Shown here one piece after another: positions 1 to 9,394 of a stretch of 39,298 nt of DNA. Under the pieces are notes generated by a model, which saw only the letters and a program-made list of their open reading frames with translations, ran no database searches and was not told the DNA's origin. Every line of letters begins with the position of its first letter. The stretch's first letter is position 1. Made by a program: the position numbers and the translations under genes. The DNA comes from Rubrivivax sp. Lineage in GTDB: Bacteria > Pseudomonadota > Gammaproteobacteria > Burkholderiales > Burkholderiaceae_C. The stretch is taken from contig JADCGQ010000049.1 in the NCBI GenBank assembly GCA_020248945.1, positions 1 through 39,298 on the forward strand, in the 5' to 3' direction.

Positions 1-239
1 CCGAGCCGAAACCGTTCATATGGACAGCCAGTGCCTCGGACATCCTGGCTAAGGTGACCAGAGCCAAGGCAGCGCTGGCAGCTGTCTCAAGATAAGTGCA
101 CAACAGGACCGCGCACTACACTAGGGCACACGGAAATTCTGGGATGGGGTGGGACGCTGTTCAACCTCCCGAAACGCTAAGCCCGTGTAAACGCTGGACT
201 TTCCGGCCGCTTGGGGGTGTCAAGAGACCCCGTGGAACC
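1..239. other. Left-edge non-coding stretch
   Basis: No convincing gene is visible. On the minus strand an ATG at 40-42 opens a short reading frame that runs off the left edge (starting M-S-E-A-L-A-V-H). With only 14 codons it cannot be identified. In many proteobacteria yicC lies next to gmk, but no guanylate kinase start (P-loop near the N-terminus) is visible here. Confidence 0.3.
213..231 (-). terminator. Hairpin just past yicC stop
   Basis: Read on the minus strand, GGGGTC pairs with GAC(A)CCCC across a TCTT loop, with one bulged A. It begins about 9 bases after the yicC stop codon. There is no T-tract, so it is at best a weak intrinsic terminator or an mRNA 3'-end stabiliser. Confidence 0.3.
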
Positions 240-1139
240 TCACTCGATGTTCTGCACCTGCTCGCGCATCTGCTCGATCAGGACCTTCATGTCCACCGAG
301 ATGCCGGTCAGCTCGAGCGCAGCCGACTTGCTGCCGAGCGTGTTGGCCTCGCGGTGCAGTTCCTGGATCAGGAAGTCGAGCCGCTTGCCGACCTCGCCGC
401 CGGCGTCCAGCAGGCGGTCGATCTCGTCGAGGTGGGCCTGCAGGCGCGACAACTCCTCGGCCACGTCGATCCGGATCGCGTAGGCGGCGGCCTCGGCGAG
501 CGCCCGCTCCTGCACGGCGGCCGCGGCCACGCCGGCGGCCCCCTGCACCGCATGCAGCGCCTCGTTCCAGCGCTCGACGAAGCGCTGCTGCTGGCGCTGC
601 ACGACCGAAGGCACCAGCGGGCCGGCGCGTCCGGCCAGTTGGCGCAGCTGCGCGATCCTCTCGCGCAGCGTCGCGGCCAGGCGATCGCCCTCCCGGGCAC
701 GCGCCTCGGCGAGCCCGGCCAGGCAGGCGCGGGCGGCCGCCAGCACCGCCTCGTCGGCGCGCGGCGCTGCCGCGGCGCTGCGGCACCAGGCGAGCGCCTC
801 GTTCACGGACAGCGGCCGCGCGTCCGGCAGCCGGGCGGTCACCTCGGCCTGCAGCGCGGCCAGCCGGGCGAGCTGGTCCGCGCCGGGCTGCGGCCAGGGG
901 TCGGCAGCCTCGCGGCCGGCGGCGATGCGAAGCTCGACCTTGCCGCGCCGCAGCCGGGCGCCGGCCAGATCGCGCAGGGCCGGCTCCAGGCCCCGCAGTT
1001 CGTCGGGCAGGCGCAGCGAGAGGTCGAGGAAGCGGCCGTTCACCGAGCGGGCCTCGACAGTCAAATTGGCCGCGCCATCGTTGCCATCGGCGCCCTCTGT
1101 GCCGGCGACGGCGTAACCCGTCATGCTATAAACAGTCAT
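240..1139 (-). CDS. yicC: YicC family protein (putative endoribonuclease)
   Basis: A 299-residue protein starting M-T-V-Y-S-M-T-G-Y-A, the diagnostic N-terminus of the YicC family, with the early signature V-E-A-R-S-V-N-G-R-F. The C-terminal DUF1732-type end contains E-G-D-R-L near the middle and G-K-R-L-D-F-L-I-Q-E-L-x-R-E-x-N-T-L-G-S-K near the end. Both are strongly conserved, and the length matches the family. E. coli YicC has been linked to endoribonuclease activity on a small RNA and to stationary-phase fitness; activity here is by homology only. The frame stays open upstream, but this start matches the family. It is divergent from the kinase gene, with only 33 bp between the two starts. 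Confidence 0.93.
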   Translation of the reverse strand: MTVYSMTGYAVAGTEGADGNDGAANLTVEARSVNGRFLDLSLRLPDELRGLEPALRDLAGARLRRGKVELRIAAGREAADPWPQPGADQLARLAALQAEVTARLPDARPLSVNEALAWCRSAAAAPRADEAVLAAARACLAGLAEARAREGDRLAATLRERIAQLRQLAGRAGPLVPSVVQRQQQRFVERWNEALHAVQGAAGVAAAAVQERALAEAAAYAIRIDVAEELSRLQAHLDEIDRLLDAGGEVGKRLDFLIQELHREANTLGSKSAALELTGISVDMKVLIEQMREQVQNIE

Positions 1140-1172
1140 CGTCCCGCGCCGCCTCCGGACCCGACGCGCATT

Positions 1173-2141
1173 ATGTCCAAGCCCAAGCCCGCACCGCTGC
1201 CCTCGGGCACCGTGGTCGGGGGCTACACGATCGTCAAGAAGATCGCCGCCGGCGGGTTCGGCGTCGTCTACCTCGCCGAGGGCGAGAACAGGCAGTTCGT
1301 CGCGGTCAAGGAGTACCTGCCGGCGTCGTTGGCCGAGCGCAGCCCCGGCGAGCTGACACCGCGCGTCAAGCCGGACAAGCAGCCGCTGTACCGGCTCGGC
1401 CTGAAGAGCTTCTTCGAGGAAGGCCGCAGCCTCGCGCAGATCAGCCACCCGAGCGTGGTCTCGGTGCTGAACTTCTTCCGCGAGAACGAGACGGTGTACA
1501 TGGTGATGAACTACCTGCAGGGCGACACGCTGCAGGACTTCATCGTCACGGCCCGCGACCTAAAGCGGGACAAGGTGTTCCGCGAGAGCACGATCCGCTC
1601 CCTGTTCGACGAGATCCTGCGCGGGCTGCGCATCGTCCACCAGCACAAGATGCTGCACCTGGACATCAAGCCGGCCAACATCTTCGTCACCAACGACAAC
1701 CGGGCCGTGATGCTCGACTTCGGCGCAGCCCGCGAGGTGCTGTCCAAGGAAGGCAACTTCATCCGCCCGATGTACACGCCGGGCTTCGCCGCGCCCGAGA
1801 TGTACCGGCGCGACGGCACGCTCGGGCCCTGGACCGACATCTACGCGATCGGCGCCTGCATCTACGCCTGCATGCAGGGCTACCCGCCCAACGACGCCCC
1901 GCAGCGCCTCGAGAAGGACCGCCTCGCGCTGAGCCTCTCGCGGCTGCGCAACGTCTACAGCGACAACCTGATCGAGGTCACGGAGTGGTGCATGGCGCTC
2001 GACCCGCTGTCGCGGCCGCAGAGCGTGTTCGCGCTGCAGAAGGAGCTGGCGCGCGAGACCGAGCGCCGCTACACCAAGCTGAGCTTCGGCGAGCGGCTCA
2101 AGCTGCAGCTCGAGACCCTGAAGACCGGCACCAGGACCTGA
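1173..2141 (+). CDS. Cytoplasmic Hanks-type serine/threonine protein kinase
   Basis: A 322-residue protein with a complete bacterial eukaryote-like kinase domain. The glycine loop G-G-F-G-V-V-Y is at about residues 27-33, the ATP-anchoring lysine at K46 (V-A-V-K), the catalytic loop H-L-D-I-K-P-A-N at 162-169, D-F-G at 182-184 and A-P-E at 207-209. The catalytic loop has HLD rather than HRD, so the arginine that reads activation-loop phosphorylation is missing; many bacterial relatives share this. No membrane segment, PASTA or other sensor domain follows, so it appears to be a soluble minimal kinase. The frame is open far upstream, but ATG 1173 is chosen because only residues from there are kinase-like and the earlier part is antisense to yicC. 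The PP2C gene 91 bp downstream is its natural antagonist. The substrate is unknown. Confidence 0.9.
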   Translation: MSKPKPAPLPSGTVVGGYTIVKKIAAGGFGVVYLAEGENRQFVAVKEYLPASLAERSPGELTPRVKPDKQPLYRLGLKSFFEEGRSLAQISHPSVVSVLNFFRENETVYMVMNYLQGDTLQDFIVTARDLKRDKVFRESTIRSLFDEILRGLRIVHQHKMLHLDIKPANIFVTNDNRAVMLDFGAAREVLSKEGNFIRPMYTPGFAAPEMYRRDGTLGPWTDIYAIGACIYACMQGYPPNDAPQRLEKDRLALSLSRLRNVYSDNLIEVTEWCMALDPLSRPQSVFALQKELARETERRYTKLSFGERLKLQLETLKTGTRT

Positions 2142-2232
2142 CCCACCGTGGCCGCGTCCGACCTGACCGCCGCCGCGCCGGTGCCGCCCGCGGCGGCTCG
2201 CGCCCCGGCCGTCGCCCGCACCTGACCGCCCG

Positions 2233-3150
2233 ATGCGCTTTGCCGTCTACCAGGTCAGCCGCAAGGGCGGCCGCGCCAAGAACGAAGACCGCATGGGCTA
2301 CTGCTACACGCGGGAGTCCGGCCTGTTCGCGCTGGCCGACGGCATGGGCGGCCACCCCGAGGGCGAGGTCGCCTCGCAGCTGGCGCTGCAGACGCTGGCA
2401 GCCAGTTTCCAGCGCGAGGCCCGGCCGCGGCTGGCCGACCCGCTGCGATTCCTGCACGACGCGATCGTCGCCGGCCACCACCAGCTGCTGCGCTATGCCA
2501 CCGAGCGCGGCCTGCTGGACACGCCGCGCACCACCATCGTCGCCTGCCTGCTGCAGGGCAACGCCGCCTACTGGGCGCACTGCGGCGACTCGAGGCTGTA
2601 CCTGGTGCGCGGGGACAAGCTCGTGGCGCGCACCCGCGACCACTCCTACAGCGAGCTGCAGGAGACGCTGGCACATGTGATGCCTACAGGCGACCGGCTC
2701 AACCGCAACGTGCTGTTCACCTGCCTGGGTAGTCCGGGCAAGCCGGTGGTCGACGCCGCCGGACCGCTGCGCATGCACCCGCGCGACCGGGTGCTGCTCT
2801 GCTCCGACGGGCTGTGGAGCAGCGTGTCCGACGCCGAAATCACCGACGTCGTGGCTGCCCACCCCATCTCCGAGGCGGTGCCCGAGCTCGTCGAGCGCGC
2901 GCTTCGGGTCGCCGGCGAGCGCAGCGACAACGTGACGGCGCTCGCGGTCGAGTGGGAAGGCGCCGAAGGCACCGACAGCGGCGTCTCCACCCACTCGCTG
3001 GGTCAGGAGGTCTTCGCTTCGACGATCCAGGCCTCCATCGGCAGCGAGAGCCCGCCGGGCAGCGTCGACGAACTCGACGACGCCGAGATCGAGCGCTCGA
3101 TCCGCGAGATCAACGAGGCGATCCGCCGCAGCTCGGACCGGCGGCGCTGA
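2233..3150 (+). CDS. PP2C-type serine/threonine phosphatase
   Basis: A 305-residue metal-dependent (Mn/Mg) phosphatase. Motifs in order are N-E-D-R near residues 17-20, the metal site A-D-G-M-G-G at 35-40, C-G-D-S-R at 117-121, S-D-G-L-W at 191-195 and S-D-N-V-T-A-L at 231-237. The catalytic core ends near residue 242. A charged, Glu/Ser-rich tail of about 60 residues follows and has no recognised fold. It probably removes phosphates placed by the kinase encoded just upstream; kinase-PP2C pairs are common in bacteria. No transmembrane segment is visible, so it should act in the cytosol. Confidence 0.92.
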   Translation: MRFAVYQVSRKGGRAKNEDRMGYCYTRESGLFALADGMGGHPEGEVASQLALQTLAASFQREARPRLADPLRFLHDAIVAGHHQLLRYATERGLLDTPRTTIVACLLQGNAAYWAHCGDSRLYLVRGDKLVARTRDHSYSELQETLAHVMPTGDRLNRNVLFTCLGSPGKPVVDAAGPLRMHPRDRVLLCSDGLWSSVSDAEITDVVAAHPISEAVPELVERALRVAGERSDNVTALAVEWEGAEGTDSGVSTHSLGQEVFASTIQASIGSESPPGSVDELDDAEIERSIREINEAIRRSSDRRR

Positions 3151-3238
3151 CTCTCCGGGCCGACCGCGCGCCGGACGCGCCGCCTGCCGGTTGACCCGGC
3201 GCCTGGCGGCGGCCGCGCGTGCCGCGACAATGCGGCCC

Positions 3239-3970
3239 ATGACATACGAACGATCGGGCGGTCGCGCCCACGACGCCCTGCGCCCGGTGACCCTGGAGCG
3301 CGGCTACACCCGGCACGCCGAGGGCTCGGTGCTGGTGGCCTTCGGCGGCACCCGCGTGCTGTGCACGGCCTCGGTGGAGGAGAGGGTACCGCCGCACAAG
3401 CGCGGCAGCGGTGAGGGCTGGGTCACCGCCGAGTACGGCATGCTGCCGCGCAGCACCCACACCCGCAGCGACCGCGAGGCGGCCAAGGGCAAGCAGAGCG
3501 GGCGCACCCAGGAGATCCAGCGCCTGATCGGGCGCAGCCTGCGCAGCGTGTTCGACCTCGCGGCGCTGGGCGAGCGCACCATCCACCTCGACTGCGACGT
3601 GCTGCAGGCCGACGGCGGCACCCGCACCGCGGCCGTCACCGGCGCCTTCGTCGCCGCCCACGACGCGGTCGGCTGGCTGCTGTCCCAGGGCCGGATCGCC
3701 GACAGCCCGATCCGCGACTTCGTCGCCGCGGTGTCGGTCGGCGTCGTCGACGGCGTGCCTCTGCTCGACCTCGAGTACGTGGAGGACTCGGCCTGCGACA
3801 CCGACATGAACGTCGTCATGACCGGCGGCGGCGGCTTCGTCGAGGTGCAGGGCACGGCCGAGGGGGCGCCGTTCTCGCGCGCGCAGATGGACGCGCTGCT
3901 CGCGCTGGCCGGCCGCGGCATCGGCGAGCTGGTTCGCGCGCAGCGCCGCTCGCTCGGCCTGGACGCATGA
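3239..3970 (+). CDS. rph: Ribonuclease PH
   Basis: A 243-residue phosphorolytic 3'-to-5' exoribonuclease that trims tRNA 3' ends using inorganic phosphate. Family hallmarks are R-P-V-x-L-E-R-G-Y near the N-terminus, [18 protein letters not shown], the phosphate-binding stretch containing [16 protein letters not shown], and [17 protein letters not shown]. The length is normal. ATG 3239 is chosen over two upstream in-frame ATGs because homology begins at M-T-Y-E-R. The stop overlaps the rdgB start by 4 bases (ATGA), so the two are translationally coupled. In E. coli rph is a neighbour of yicC; here the kinase-phosphatase pair lies between them. Confidence 0.96.
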   Translation: MTYERSGGRAHDALRPVTLERGYTRHAEGSVLVAFGGTRVLCTASVEERVPPHKRGSGEGWVTAEYGMLPRSTHTRSDREAAKGKQSGRTQEIQRLIGRSLRSVFDLAALGERTIHLDCDVLQADGGTRTAAVTGAFVAAHDAVGWLLSQGRIADSPIRDFVAAVSVGVVDGVPLLDLEYVEDSACDTDMNVVMTGGGGFVEVQGTAEGAPFSRAQMDALLALAGRGIGELVRAQRRSLGLDA

Positions 3971-4629
3971 CGGCGCGCGCCACGGGCGCCGCACCGCTGC
4001 GGCTGGTGCTGGCGTCGAACAACGCGCGCAAGCTGGCCGAGATGCGCGCGCTGCTGGACGGGCTGGCGCTGGAGCTCGTGCCGCAGGGTGAGCTCGGCAT
4101 CCCCGAGGCCGACGAGCCGCACGGCACCTTCGTCGAGAACGCGCTGGCCAAGGCGCGCGCGGCGGCGCGCGCGTCCGGCGGCGCCGCGCTGGCCGACGAT
4201 TCCGGGCTCGTGGTGCCGGCGCTCGGCGGCGAGCCGGGCGTCGTCTCGGCCGAGTACGCCGGGCCCGTCCCCGCCGCCGGGGTGCCGGATCGCGAGGCGC
4301 GACGCCGGCAGCAGGACGAGGCGAACAACGCGCTGCTGCTGCAGCGCCTGCATGGCGTGCCCGACCGCCGCGCCGCCTTCGTCTGCACGCTGGTCGCCGT
4401 TCGCCACGCCGGCGATCCGCTGCCGCTGGTGGCGACGGCACGCTGGGAAGGTGTGGTGCTGGAGGCAGCGCGCGGCAGCGGCGGCTTCGGCTACGACCCG
4501 CTGCTGTGGATTCCCGCGCTCGGCGCAAGCGTGGCCGAGCTGGACCCGGCGCGGAAGAACCGCCACAGCCACCGCGCGCAGGCCGCGGCGCAGATGCGTG
4601 AGCTGCTGCGCGTGCAGTGGGACCTGTGA
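3967..4629 (+). CDS. rdgB: XTP/dITP pyrophosphatase (RdgB/HAM1)
   Basis: A 220-residue Ham1-family enzyme that hydrolyses deaminated purine triphosphates (XTP, dITP) to monophosphates, keeping them out of DNA and RNA. The N-terminal [11 protein letters not shown] binds nucleotide; [11 protein letters not shown] and A-D-D-S-G-L-V-V form the metal and catalytic site; G-G-F-G-Y-D-P-L near residue 175 is the other family block. It is slightly longer than E. coli RdgB because of an Ala/Gly/Arg-rich N-terminal stretch. It overlaps rph by 4 bases and lies 7 bases before hemW, so rph-rdgB-hemW form one operon. Confidence 0.95.
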   Translation: MTARATGAAPLRLVLASNNARKLAEMRALLDGLALELVPQGELGIPEADEPHGTFVENALAKARAAARASGGAALADDSGLVVPALGGEPGVVSAEYAGPVPAAGVPDREARRRQQDEANNALLLQRLHGVPDRRAAFVCTLVAVRHAGDPLPLVATARWEGVVLEAARGSGGFGYDPLLWIPALGASVAELDPARKNRHSHRAQAAAQMRELLRVQWDL

Positions 4630-4636
4630 CCGCGAC

Positions 4637-5890
4637 GTGGACGAGCCGCTGACCGAGGCGCAACTGCCGGCCGCGGCCGCGCTGCAGCATCACTTGCGGC
4701 CCGGGACACTGCAGCTGGCCGCGCCGCCGCCGCTGGCGCTGTACGTGCACCTGCCGTGGTGCCTGCGCAAGTGCCCGTACTGCGACTTCAACTCCCACGC
4801 GTGGGATGGCGGGCGCGGCGCGCTGCCCGAGGCGCGTTACCTCGACGCCCTGGTGGCCGACCTCGATGCCGCGCTGCCGCTGGTCTGGGGCCGGCGGGTG
4901 GCGAGCGTGTTCATCGGCGGTGGCACGCCGAGCCTGTTCTCGCCCGAGGCCATCGACCGTCTGCTGGCCGACGTGCGTGCGCGGCTGCCGCTGGAGCCGG
5001 GTGCCGAGGTCACGCTCGAGGCCAACCCGGGCACGTTCGAGCGCGAGCGCTTCCGTGCCTTCCGCGCGGCGGGGGTCACGCGCCTGTCGGTGGGCGTGCA
5101 GAGCTTCGACGACGCGATGCTCGCGAGGCTGGGCCGCGCGCACGACGCGGCCCAGGCGCGCGCCGCCGTGGCCGAGGCCGCGACCGCCTTCGACACCTTC
5201 AACCTCGACCTGATGTACGCGCTGCCGGGTCAGACCCCCGGGCACCTCGCACGCGAGCTCGACATGGCGCTCGGGTTCGAGCCGCCACACCTGTCGATCT
5301 ACCACCTGACCGTCGAGCCCAACACCGCCTTCGCGCGCCAGCCGCCGGGGGATCTTCCGGACGACGACACGGCCGGGGCGATGCTCGACCTGGTGGTCGA
5401 GCGCACCGCCGCCGCGGGCCTGCAGCGCTACGAGGTCTCGGCCTTCGCGCAGCCGGGACACCGCTGCCGGCACAACCTGAACTACTGGCAGTTCGGCGAC
5501 TACCTGGGCATCGGTGCCGGAGCGCACGGCAAGCTGAGCTTCGCTCACCGCGTGCTGCGCCAGGTACGCTGGCGCGACCCGGCCACCTACGTCGAGCGCG
5601 CCCTGGCCGGCGCGGCGGTGAGCAACGAGCACGAGGTCGCCCGGCGCGACCTGCCGTTCGAGTTCATGATGAACGCGCTGCGCCTGCGCGAGGGCTTCGC
5701 ACTGGCCACCTTCGGCGAGCGCACCGGCCTGCCGCCGTCGACCGTCGAGGCCGCGCTGGCCGAGGCCGAGCGGCGCGGGCTGGTCGTTCGCGGCGGCAAC
5801 CCGGAGACGGTGTCGCCCACCGCCCGCGGCCTGGACTTCCTGTCCGACCTGCAGGCGCTGTTCCTGCCTCCCGGGCCGCGCCGCCCCTGA
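4637..5890 (+). CDS. hemW: Radical SAM heme chaperone HemW
   Basis: A 417-residue radical-SAM protein. The cluster motif C-L-R-K-C-P-Y-C places cysteines at about residues 42, 46 and 49. The next position is D-F rather than x-C, which marks HemW (heme chaperone) rather than the oxygen-independent coproporphyrinogen oxidase HemN. Other blocks are F-I-G-G-G-T-P-S-L, E-A-N-P-G-T, L-S-V-G-V-Q-S-F-D-D and the C-terminal HemN_C domain. The start is taken as GTG 4637, seven bases after the rdgB stop; no in-frame ATG lies near this point. HemW delivers heme to respiratory enzymes. It converges on cheB with 12 bases between the stops. Confidence 0.93.
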   Translation: MDEPLTEAQLPAAAALQHHLRPGTLQLAAPPPLALYVHLPWCLRKCPYCDFNSHAWDGGRGALPEARYLDALVADLDAALPLVWGRRVASVFIGGGTPSLFSPEAIDRLLADVRARLPLEPGAEVTLEANPGTFERERFRAFRAAGVTRLSVGVQSFDDAMLARLGRAHDAAQARAAVAEAATAFDTFNLDLMYALPGQTPGHLARELDMALGFEPPHLSIYHLTVEPNTAFARQPPGDLPDDDTAGAMLDLVVERTAAAGLQRYEVSAFAQPGHRCRHNLNYWQFGDYLGIGAGAHGKLSFAHRVLRQVRWRDPATYVERALAGAAVSNEHEVARRDLPFEFMMNALRLREGFALATFGERTGLPPSTVEAALAEAERRGLVVRGGNPETVSPTARGLDFLSDLQALFLPPGPRRP

Positions 5891-5906
5891 GGCGGGCCGC
5901 GCTCAG
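5887..5906. terminator. Dyad spanning hemW and cheB stop codons
   Basis: CTGAG and CTCAG arms flank a GC-only centre and include both stop codons of the convergent hemW and cheB genes. The dyad could form a hairpin in either transcript, but no T-tract follows. It may act as a weak bidirectional terminator or be a by-product of the two stop codons facing each other. Confidence 0.25.
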
Positions 5907-7009
5907 ATGCGCGACGTGGCCAGGCCGGCGGTGCTGCGCAGCCGCTCGATCAGGCGCGGTGCGATCTGCGCCAGCGGCAGCACCTCGTCTGCGGCGCCGT
6001 GCTGGATGGCCTCGCGCGGCATGCCGAACACGACGCAGGTGGCCTCGTCCTGGCAGATGTTGAAGCTGCCGGCATCGCGCATCGTGCGCATCGACCGCGC
6101 CCCGTCGCCGCCCATGCCCGTGAGCATCACGCCGAGCGCGTTGCGGCCGGCCACGCGCGCGGCCGACTCGAACAGCACCTCGACGCTCGGCTTGTGGCGG
6201 TTGACCGGCTCGCCGTCGCGCACGCGGGCCACGTAGTTGGCGCCCGAGCGCTCCACCGACAGGTGCATGCCGCCCGGGGCGACGTAGGCGTGGCCGGGCA
6301 GCACGCGCTCGCCGTCCACCGCCTCGGCCACGCGGATGCGGCACAGGTCGTTCAGCCGCGCGGCATAGCTCTTCGTGAATCCCGGGGGCATGTGCTGCGC
6401 GATCAGCACCGCCGGCGCGTCGGCCGGCAGCTTCATCAGCACCTCGCGCGTGGCCTCGGTGCCGCCGGTGGATGCGCCGATGAAGATCAGCTTCTCGGTC
6501 GACAGGCGTCCGAGTGGCAGCGGGGCGGCCGCGGCGGCCGGAGCGCCGGTGCCGCCCGCTGCGCCCGGCGCCGCGGCCTGGGCCGACGCCGAGGCCAGGC
6601 GGTGGACGCGCGCCCGCGCCGCGGTGCGGACCTTCTCGGTGATCTCGGCCCCGAGCAGCTTGAGCCCGTCGGCCACGCCGATCTTCGGCTTGGCGACGAA
6701 GTCCACCGCGCCGAGCTCGAGCGCCTTCAGCGTGACGTCGGCGCCGCGCTCGGTCAGCGTCGAGACCATCACCACCGGCATCGGCCGCAGCCGCATCAGG
6801 CGCGACAGGAAGTCGAGCCCGTCCATCCGTGGCATCTCGACGTCGAGCGTGATGACGTCCGGGTTCAGGCTGCGGATCATCTCGCGCGCCACCAGCGGAT
6901 CGCTGGCCGCGCCGATGCACACCATGTCCGGCTGCCGGTTGATGATCTCGGTGAGCAGGCTGCGCACCAGGGCGGAGTCGTCGACGACGATGACGCGGAT
7001 CTTGTTCAT
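5903..7009 (-). CDS. cheB: Chemotaxis protein-glutamate methylesterase CheB
   Basis: A 368-residue two-domain response regulator. The N-terminal receiver (about 1-120) has acidic residues D10-D11, phosphoacceptor D56 in L-D-V-E-M-P and a conserved lysine in A-K-P-K. An Ala/Pro/Gly-rich linker covers about 135-168. The C-terminal methylesterase has the catalytic triad S180 (G-A-S-T-G-G), H206 (A-Q-H-M-P) and D302 (G-M-G-G-D-G-A). When phosphorylated by CheA it removes methyl groups from, and deamidates, chemoreceptor glutamates or glutamines for adaptation. The start is ATG 7009, where receiver homology begins. It is the last gene of cheR-cheD-cheB, 20 bases after cheD. Confidence 0.96.
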   Translation of the reverse strand: MNKIRVIVVDDSALVRSLLTEIINRQPDMVCIGAASDPLVAREMIRSLNPDVITLDVEMPRMDGLDFLSRLMRLRPMPVVMVSTLTERGADVTLKALELGAVDFVAKPKIGVADGLKLLGAEITEKVRTAARARVHRLASASAQAAAPGAAGGTGAPAAAAAPLPLGRLSTEKLIFIGASTGGTEATREVLMKLPADAPAVLIAQHMPPGFTKSYAARLNDLCRIRVAEAVDGERVLPGHAYVAPGGMHLSVERSGANYVARVRDGEPVNRHKPSVEVLFESAARVAGRNALGVMLTGMGGDGARSMRTMRDAGSFNICQDEATCVVFGMPREAIQHGAADEVLPLAQIAPRLIERLRSTAGLATSRI

Positions 7010-7029
7010 GGTGGCTGGGCCCCGACGGG

Positions 7030-7698
7030 TCAGAAGAGGTCGATCGAGCCGCCCGCACGAGGCGCCGCGCGCGCCGCAGCGGCGCGCTCCTGCGCCGCCA
7101 GTGCATCGGCATTCGCACTGGCAAGGCGCTTGACCAGCGCCTTGCCGCTGGCCGGCAGGAAGCAGACCTTGCGTGGATAGATGTCCATCACGTCCTTGCT
7201 GACCACCGTGATGCGCTCGGTGCGCAGGTAGTCCATCACGAAGGCCGTGTTGCGCTCGCCGACGTTGATGCTGTTCATGCCGCCCAGCACCGCGCCGCCG
7301 CCGAAGACCTTGGCCTCCATCGTGCTGCGCGTCGCGCCGCGCTTGACCATCTCGCCGATCAGCAGCTCCATCGCGTAGCTGCCGTAGCGGCCGCTGACGT
7401 CGCCGTTGCCGCCGCCGTCGGGTAGCAGGAAGTGGTTCATGCCGCCGACGCGCTTCTCGCGGTCCCACAGGCAGGCGGCGATGCACGAGCCGAGCGTGGT
7501 CGTGATCAGGATGTCCTCGTCGTGGACGAAGAACTCCCCTGGCAGGACCTTGCATGCATCGTTGCGGAAATGCGAGTCCCAGAAGAAGAACGAGGCCTCG
7601 CCGGGCTTGCGCGCGGCGGCCTTCAGCCGCTCGAGCCGCGACGGCGCGGCGCGCGCCGCGGCCGGGGCGGGCGCGGTCATCGACGACAGGACACTCAT
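7030..7698 (-). CDS. cheD: Chemoreceptor glutamine deamidase CheD
   Basis: A 222-residue CheD protein. The catalytic cysteine C72 lies in [13 protein letters not shown] and the catalytic histidine H89 in G-G-M-N-H-F-L-L-P. Later family blocks are K-V-F-G-G-G-A-V-L and N-I/V-G-x-R-N. It deamidates selected glutamines on methyl-accepting chemotaxis proteins, creating glutamates that CheR can methylate. An Ala-rich N-terminal leader of about 35 residues and an Ala/Arg-rich tail extend it slightly past the core. It lies between cheR (57-base gap) and cheB (20-base gap). Confidence 0.95.
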   Translation of the reverse strand: MSVLSSMTAPAPAAARAAPSRLERLKAAARKPGEASFFFWDSHFRNDACKVLPGEFFVHDEDILITTTLGSCIAACLWDREKRVGGMNHFLLPDGGGNGDVSGRYGSYAMELLIGEMVKRGATRSTMEAKVFGGGAVLGGMNSINVGERNTAFVMDYLRTERITVVSKDVMDIYPRKVCFLPASGKALVKRLASANADALAAQERAAAARAAPRAGGSIDLF

Positions 7699-7755
7699 GG
7701 GGGAATATCGGGTACGGTGGCGGGGTCTTGAGCCGGGGCCTCCAGACGGGTCCGG

Positions 7756-8616
7756 CTAGACGCGCTCGTAGATGGTCTTGCCGCGCAGCCGGAACAGGTC
7801 GCGCGAGTCGGTGAAGTTCTCGGAGTGCCCGACATACAGCAGCCCGCCGGGGCGCAGCACGCCGTGGATGCGCTCGAGCACACGGCGCTGCGTCGCGTGG
7901 TCGAAGTAGATCATCACGTTGCGGCAGAACACCATGTCGAAGGGGTCGCCGAGGCTGGCGTAGCTGCCGCTCATCAGGTTGAAGGTGCGGAACTCGACCA
8001 TCCGCGCCAGTTCAGGCCGCACGCGGATCGAGCCGGCGTTGGCGCCGGTGCCGCGCAGGAAGTGGCGGCGCAGCCGCTCCGGGTCGAGGCCGCGGGAGTC
8101 GGCCGGGTAGACGCCGCGCTGCGCGCTGGCGAGCACGCGGGTGTCGATGTCGCTGCAAACCACGCGCACCGGCGCGGAGGCGCCCAGCGCCTCGACGACC
8201 GTCATCGCGATCGAGTACGGTTCCTCGCCGGTGCTGGCGGCGCTGCACCAGATGCGGATCGGCCGCGCGGCGCGTGCCCGCAGGTCCTGCACCAGTGCCT
8301 GGAAGTGATGCTCCTCGCGGAAGAAGGCGGTCAGGTTGGTCGTCAGGCAGTTGACGAACTCCTGCCACTCGGCGTCGCTGCCGCTGCGCTCGAGCCAGGC
8401 CAGGTAGTCGGCGAACGAGCGCTGGCCGTTCTCGCGCAGGCGACGCGTCAGGCGGCTGTAGACCATGGCCTGCTTGCCGGCGTTCAGGCTGATCCCGGCG
8501 CGCTGGTAGATCAGTTCCCGCACCCGCTCGAAGTCGGCGGGCGACATCGTGAATTCGGGCTCGGCCGCGAGCGTGAGCGCGGAGGGGCTCAGGGCGGCAG
8601 ACAGGGTGGCAGGCAT
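7756..8616 (-). CDS. cheR: Chemotaxis methyltransferase CheR
   Basis: A 286-residue S-adenosylmethionine-dependent methyltransferase that methylates receptor glutamates. The N-terminal helical CheR_N domain is at about 25-80. The SAM-binding block [15 protein letters not shown] follows, then [16 protein letters not shown] and the C-terminal [11 protein letters not shown]. All are diagnostic, and the length is normal. It is the promoter-proximal gene of the minus-strand cheR-cheD-cheB operon. The rest of a chemotaxis operon (cheA, cheW, cheY) is not in the window. Confidence 0.96.
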   Translation of the reverse strand: MPATLSAALSPSALTLAAEPEFTMSPADFERVRELIYQRAGISLNAGKQAMVYSRLTRRLRENGQRSFADYLAWLERSGSDAEWQEFVNCLTTNLTAFFREEHHFQALVQDLRARAARPIRIWCSAASTGEEPYSIAMTVVEALGASAPVRVVCSDIDTRVLASAQRGVYPADSRGLDPERLRRHFLRGTGANAGSIRVRPELARMVEFRTFNLMSGSYASLGDPFDMVFCRNVMIYFDHATQRRVLERIHGVLRPGGLLYVGHSENFTDSRDLFRLRGKTIYERV

Positions 8617-8924
8617 CTTCGGCGGATCTCGGCAGGACGGACGGCAGGGTCGGGTTCACGCGGCGGCTTGCGCCGTCGGCGCGCACCACCGGGCCGCGGG
8701 TGGGCGCCCGCGTCCGCATGTGTCGAATGTGAGGGAAGGGCCAGCCCTGCGTTGGGCCGAAACGCGCCGCCTCCCGCTGCCACTTCGGCTCCGGCGGCCC
8801 GCTGGCGCAGGCTAGACTCGCCCGCGCTGGGGCTGACCGTGAAATCCTGCACCTACCTGCCTGGCGGCGCGCCGGCATTGCCGGCGTCGCGCGCTGCCCG
8901 CGGCTGCGTCCGCCGCCCGGACCG
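8617..8924. other. Intergenic region between divergent cheR and globin
   Basis: These 308 bases separate two divergently transcribed genes and must hold the promoter of the cheR-cheD-cheB operon and probably that of the globin gene. I see no coding frame with protein-like composition, no clear sigma-70 boxes and no convincing hairpin terminator. Confidence 0.4.
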
Positions 8925-9326
8925 ATGAGCGACACCGGCGGGGACGCGCCCGTCCCGTTCGAGCTTCTCGGGGGCGAGCCGGGCGTTCGCATGCTGGTCG
9001 ACCGCTTCTACGATCTGATGGACCTCGAGCCGCAGTTCGCCGGGCTGCGTGCGCTGCACCCGGGTGCGCTCGACGGCTCGCGGGACAAGCTGTTCTGGTT
9101 CCTCTGTGGCTGGCTCGGCGGGCCCGACCACTACGTCGAGCGCTTCGGCCACCCGAGGCTGCGGGCGCGCCACCTGCCTTACCCGATCGGCATCGCCGAG
9201 CGCGACCAGTGGATGGCGTGCATGGGCCTGGCCTTGCAGGATCTGGCCGTCGACGAGGCGCTCGCCACACGGCTGCTGCAGGCCTTCTTCGGCACTGCCG
9301 ATTGGATGCGCAACCGCGGCGTGTGA
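8925..9326 (+). CDS. Group II truncated haemoglobin
   Basis: A 133-residue 2-on-2 globin. Residues matching group II family positions are the B10 tyrosine Y29 (R-F-Y-D), the proximal F8 histidine H83 in R-A-R-H-L-P-Y-P-I and the G8 tryptophan W96 (R-D-Q-W). The stretch W-F-L-C-G-W-L-G-G-P-x-x-Y is typical of proteobacterial members. These proteins bind oxygen and have been linked to oxidative or nitrosative stress and oxygen supply. The exact role here is unknown. It stands alone, divergent from cheR and convergent with the Smr gene. Confidence 0.9.
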   Translation: MSDTGGDAPVPFELLGGEPGVRMLVDRFYDLMDLEPQFAGLRALHPGALDGSRDKLFWFLCGWLGGPDHYVERFGHPRLRARHLPYPIGIAERDQWMACMGLALQDLAVDEALATRLLQAFFGTADWMRNRGV

Positions 9327-9394
9327 GGCCGGCCGCGTTTGGGTGGGCCGCGGGTCGCGGGCCGCGAGCCTGGCGGGCGGCGGGCTCCTCGGGC

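Noticed and set aside
1127..1132. TATAAA as a kinase-gene -10 box
   Set aside because: It lies inside the first codons of yicC, encoding the conserved M-T-V-Y-S-M start region, and has no -35 partner.
96..1172. N-terminal extension of the kinase back to 96
   Set aside because: It is antisense to yicC, and the kinase domain begins just after ATG 1173.
3110..5632. 840-codon open frame on the minus strand opposite rph-rdgB-hemW
   Set aside because: It is antisense to three clearly identified genes and its translation is Arg/Ala/His/Gln-rich with no domain; long open shadows are normal at this GC content.
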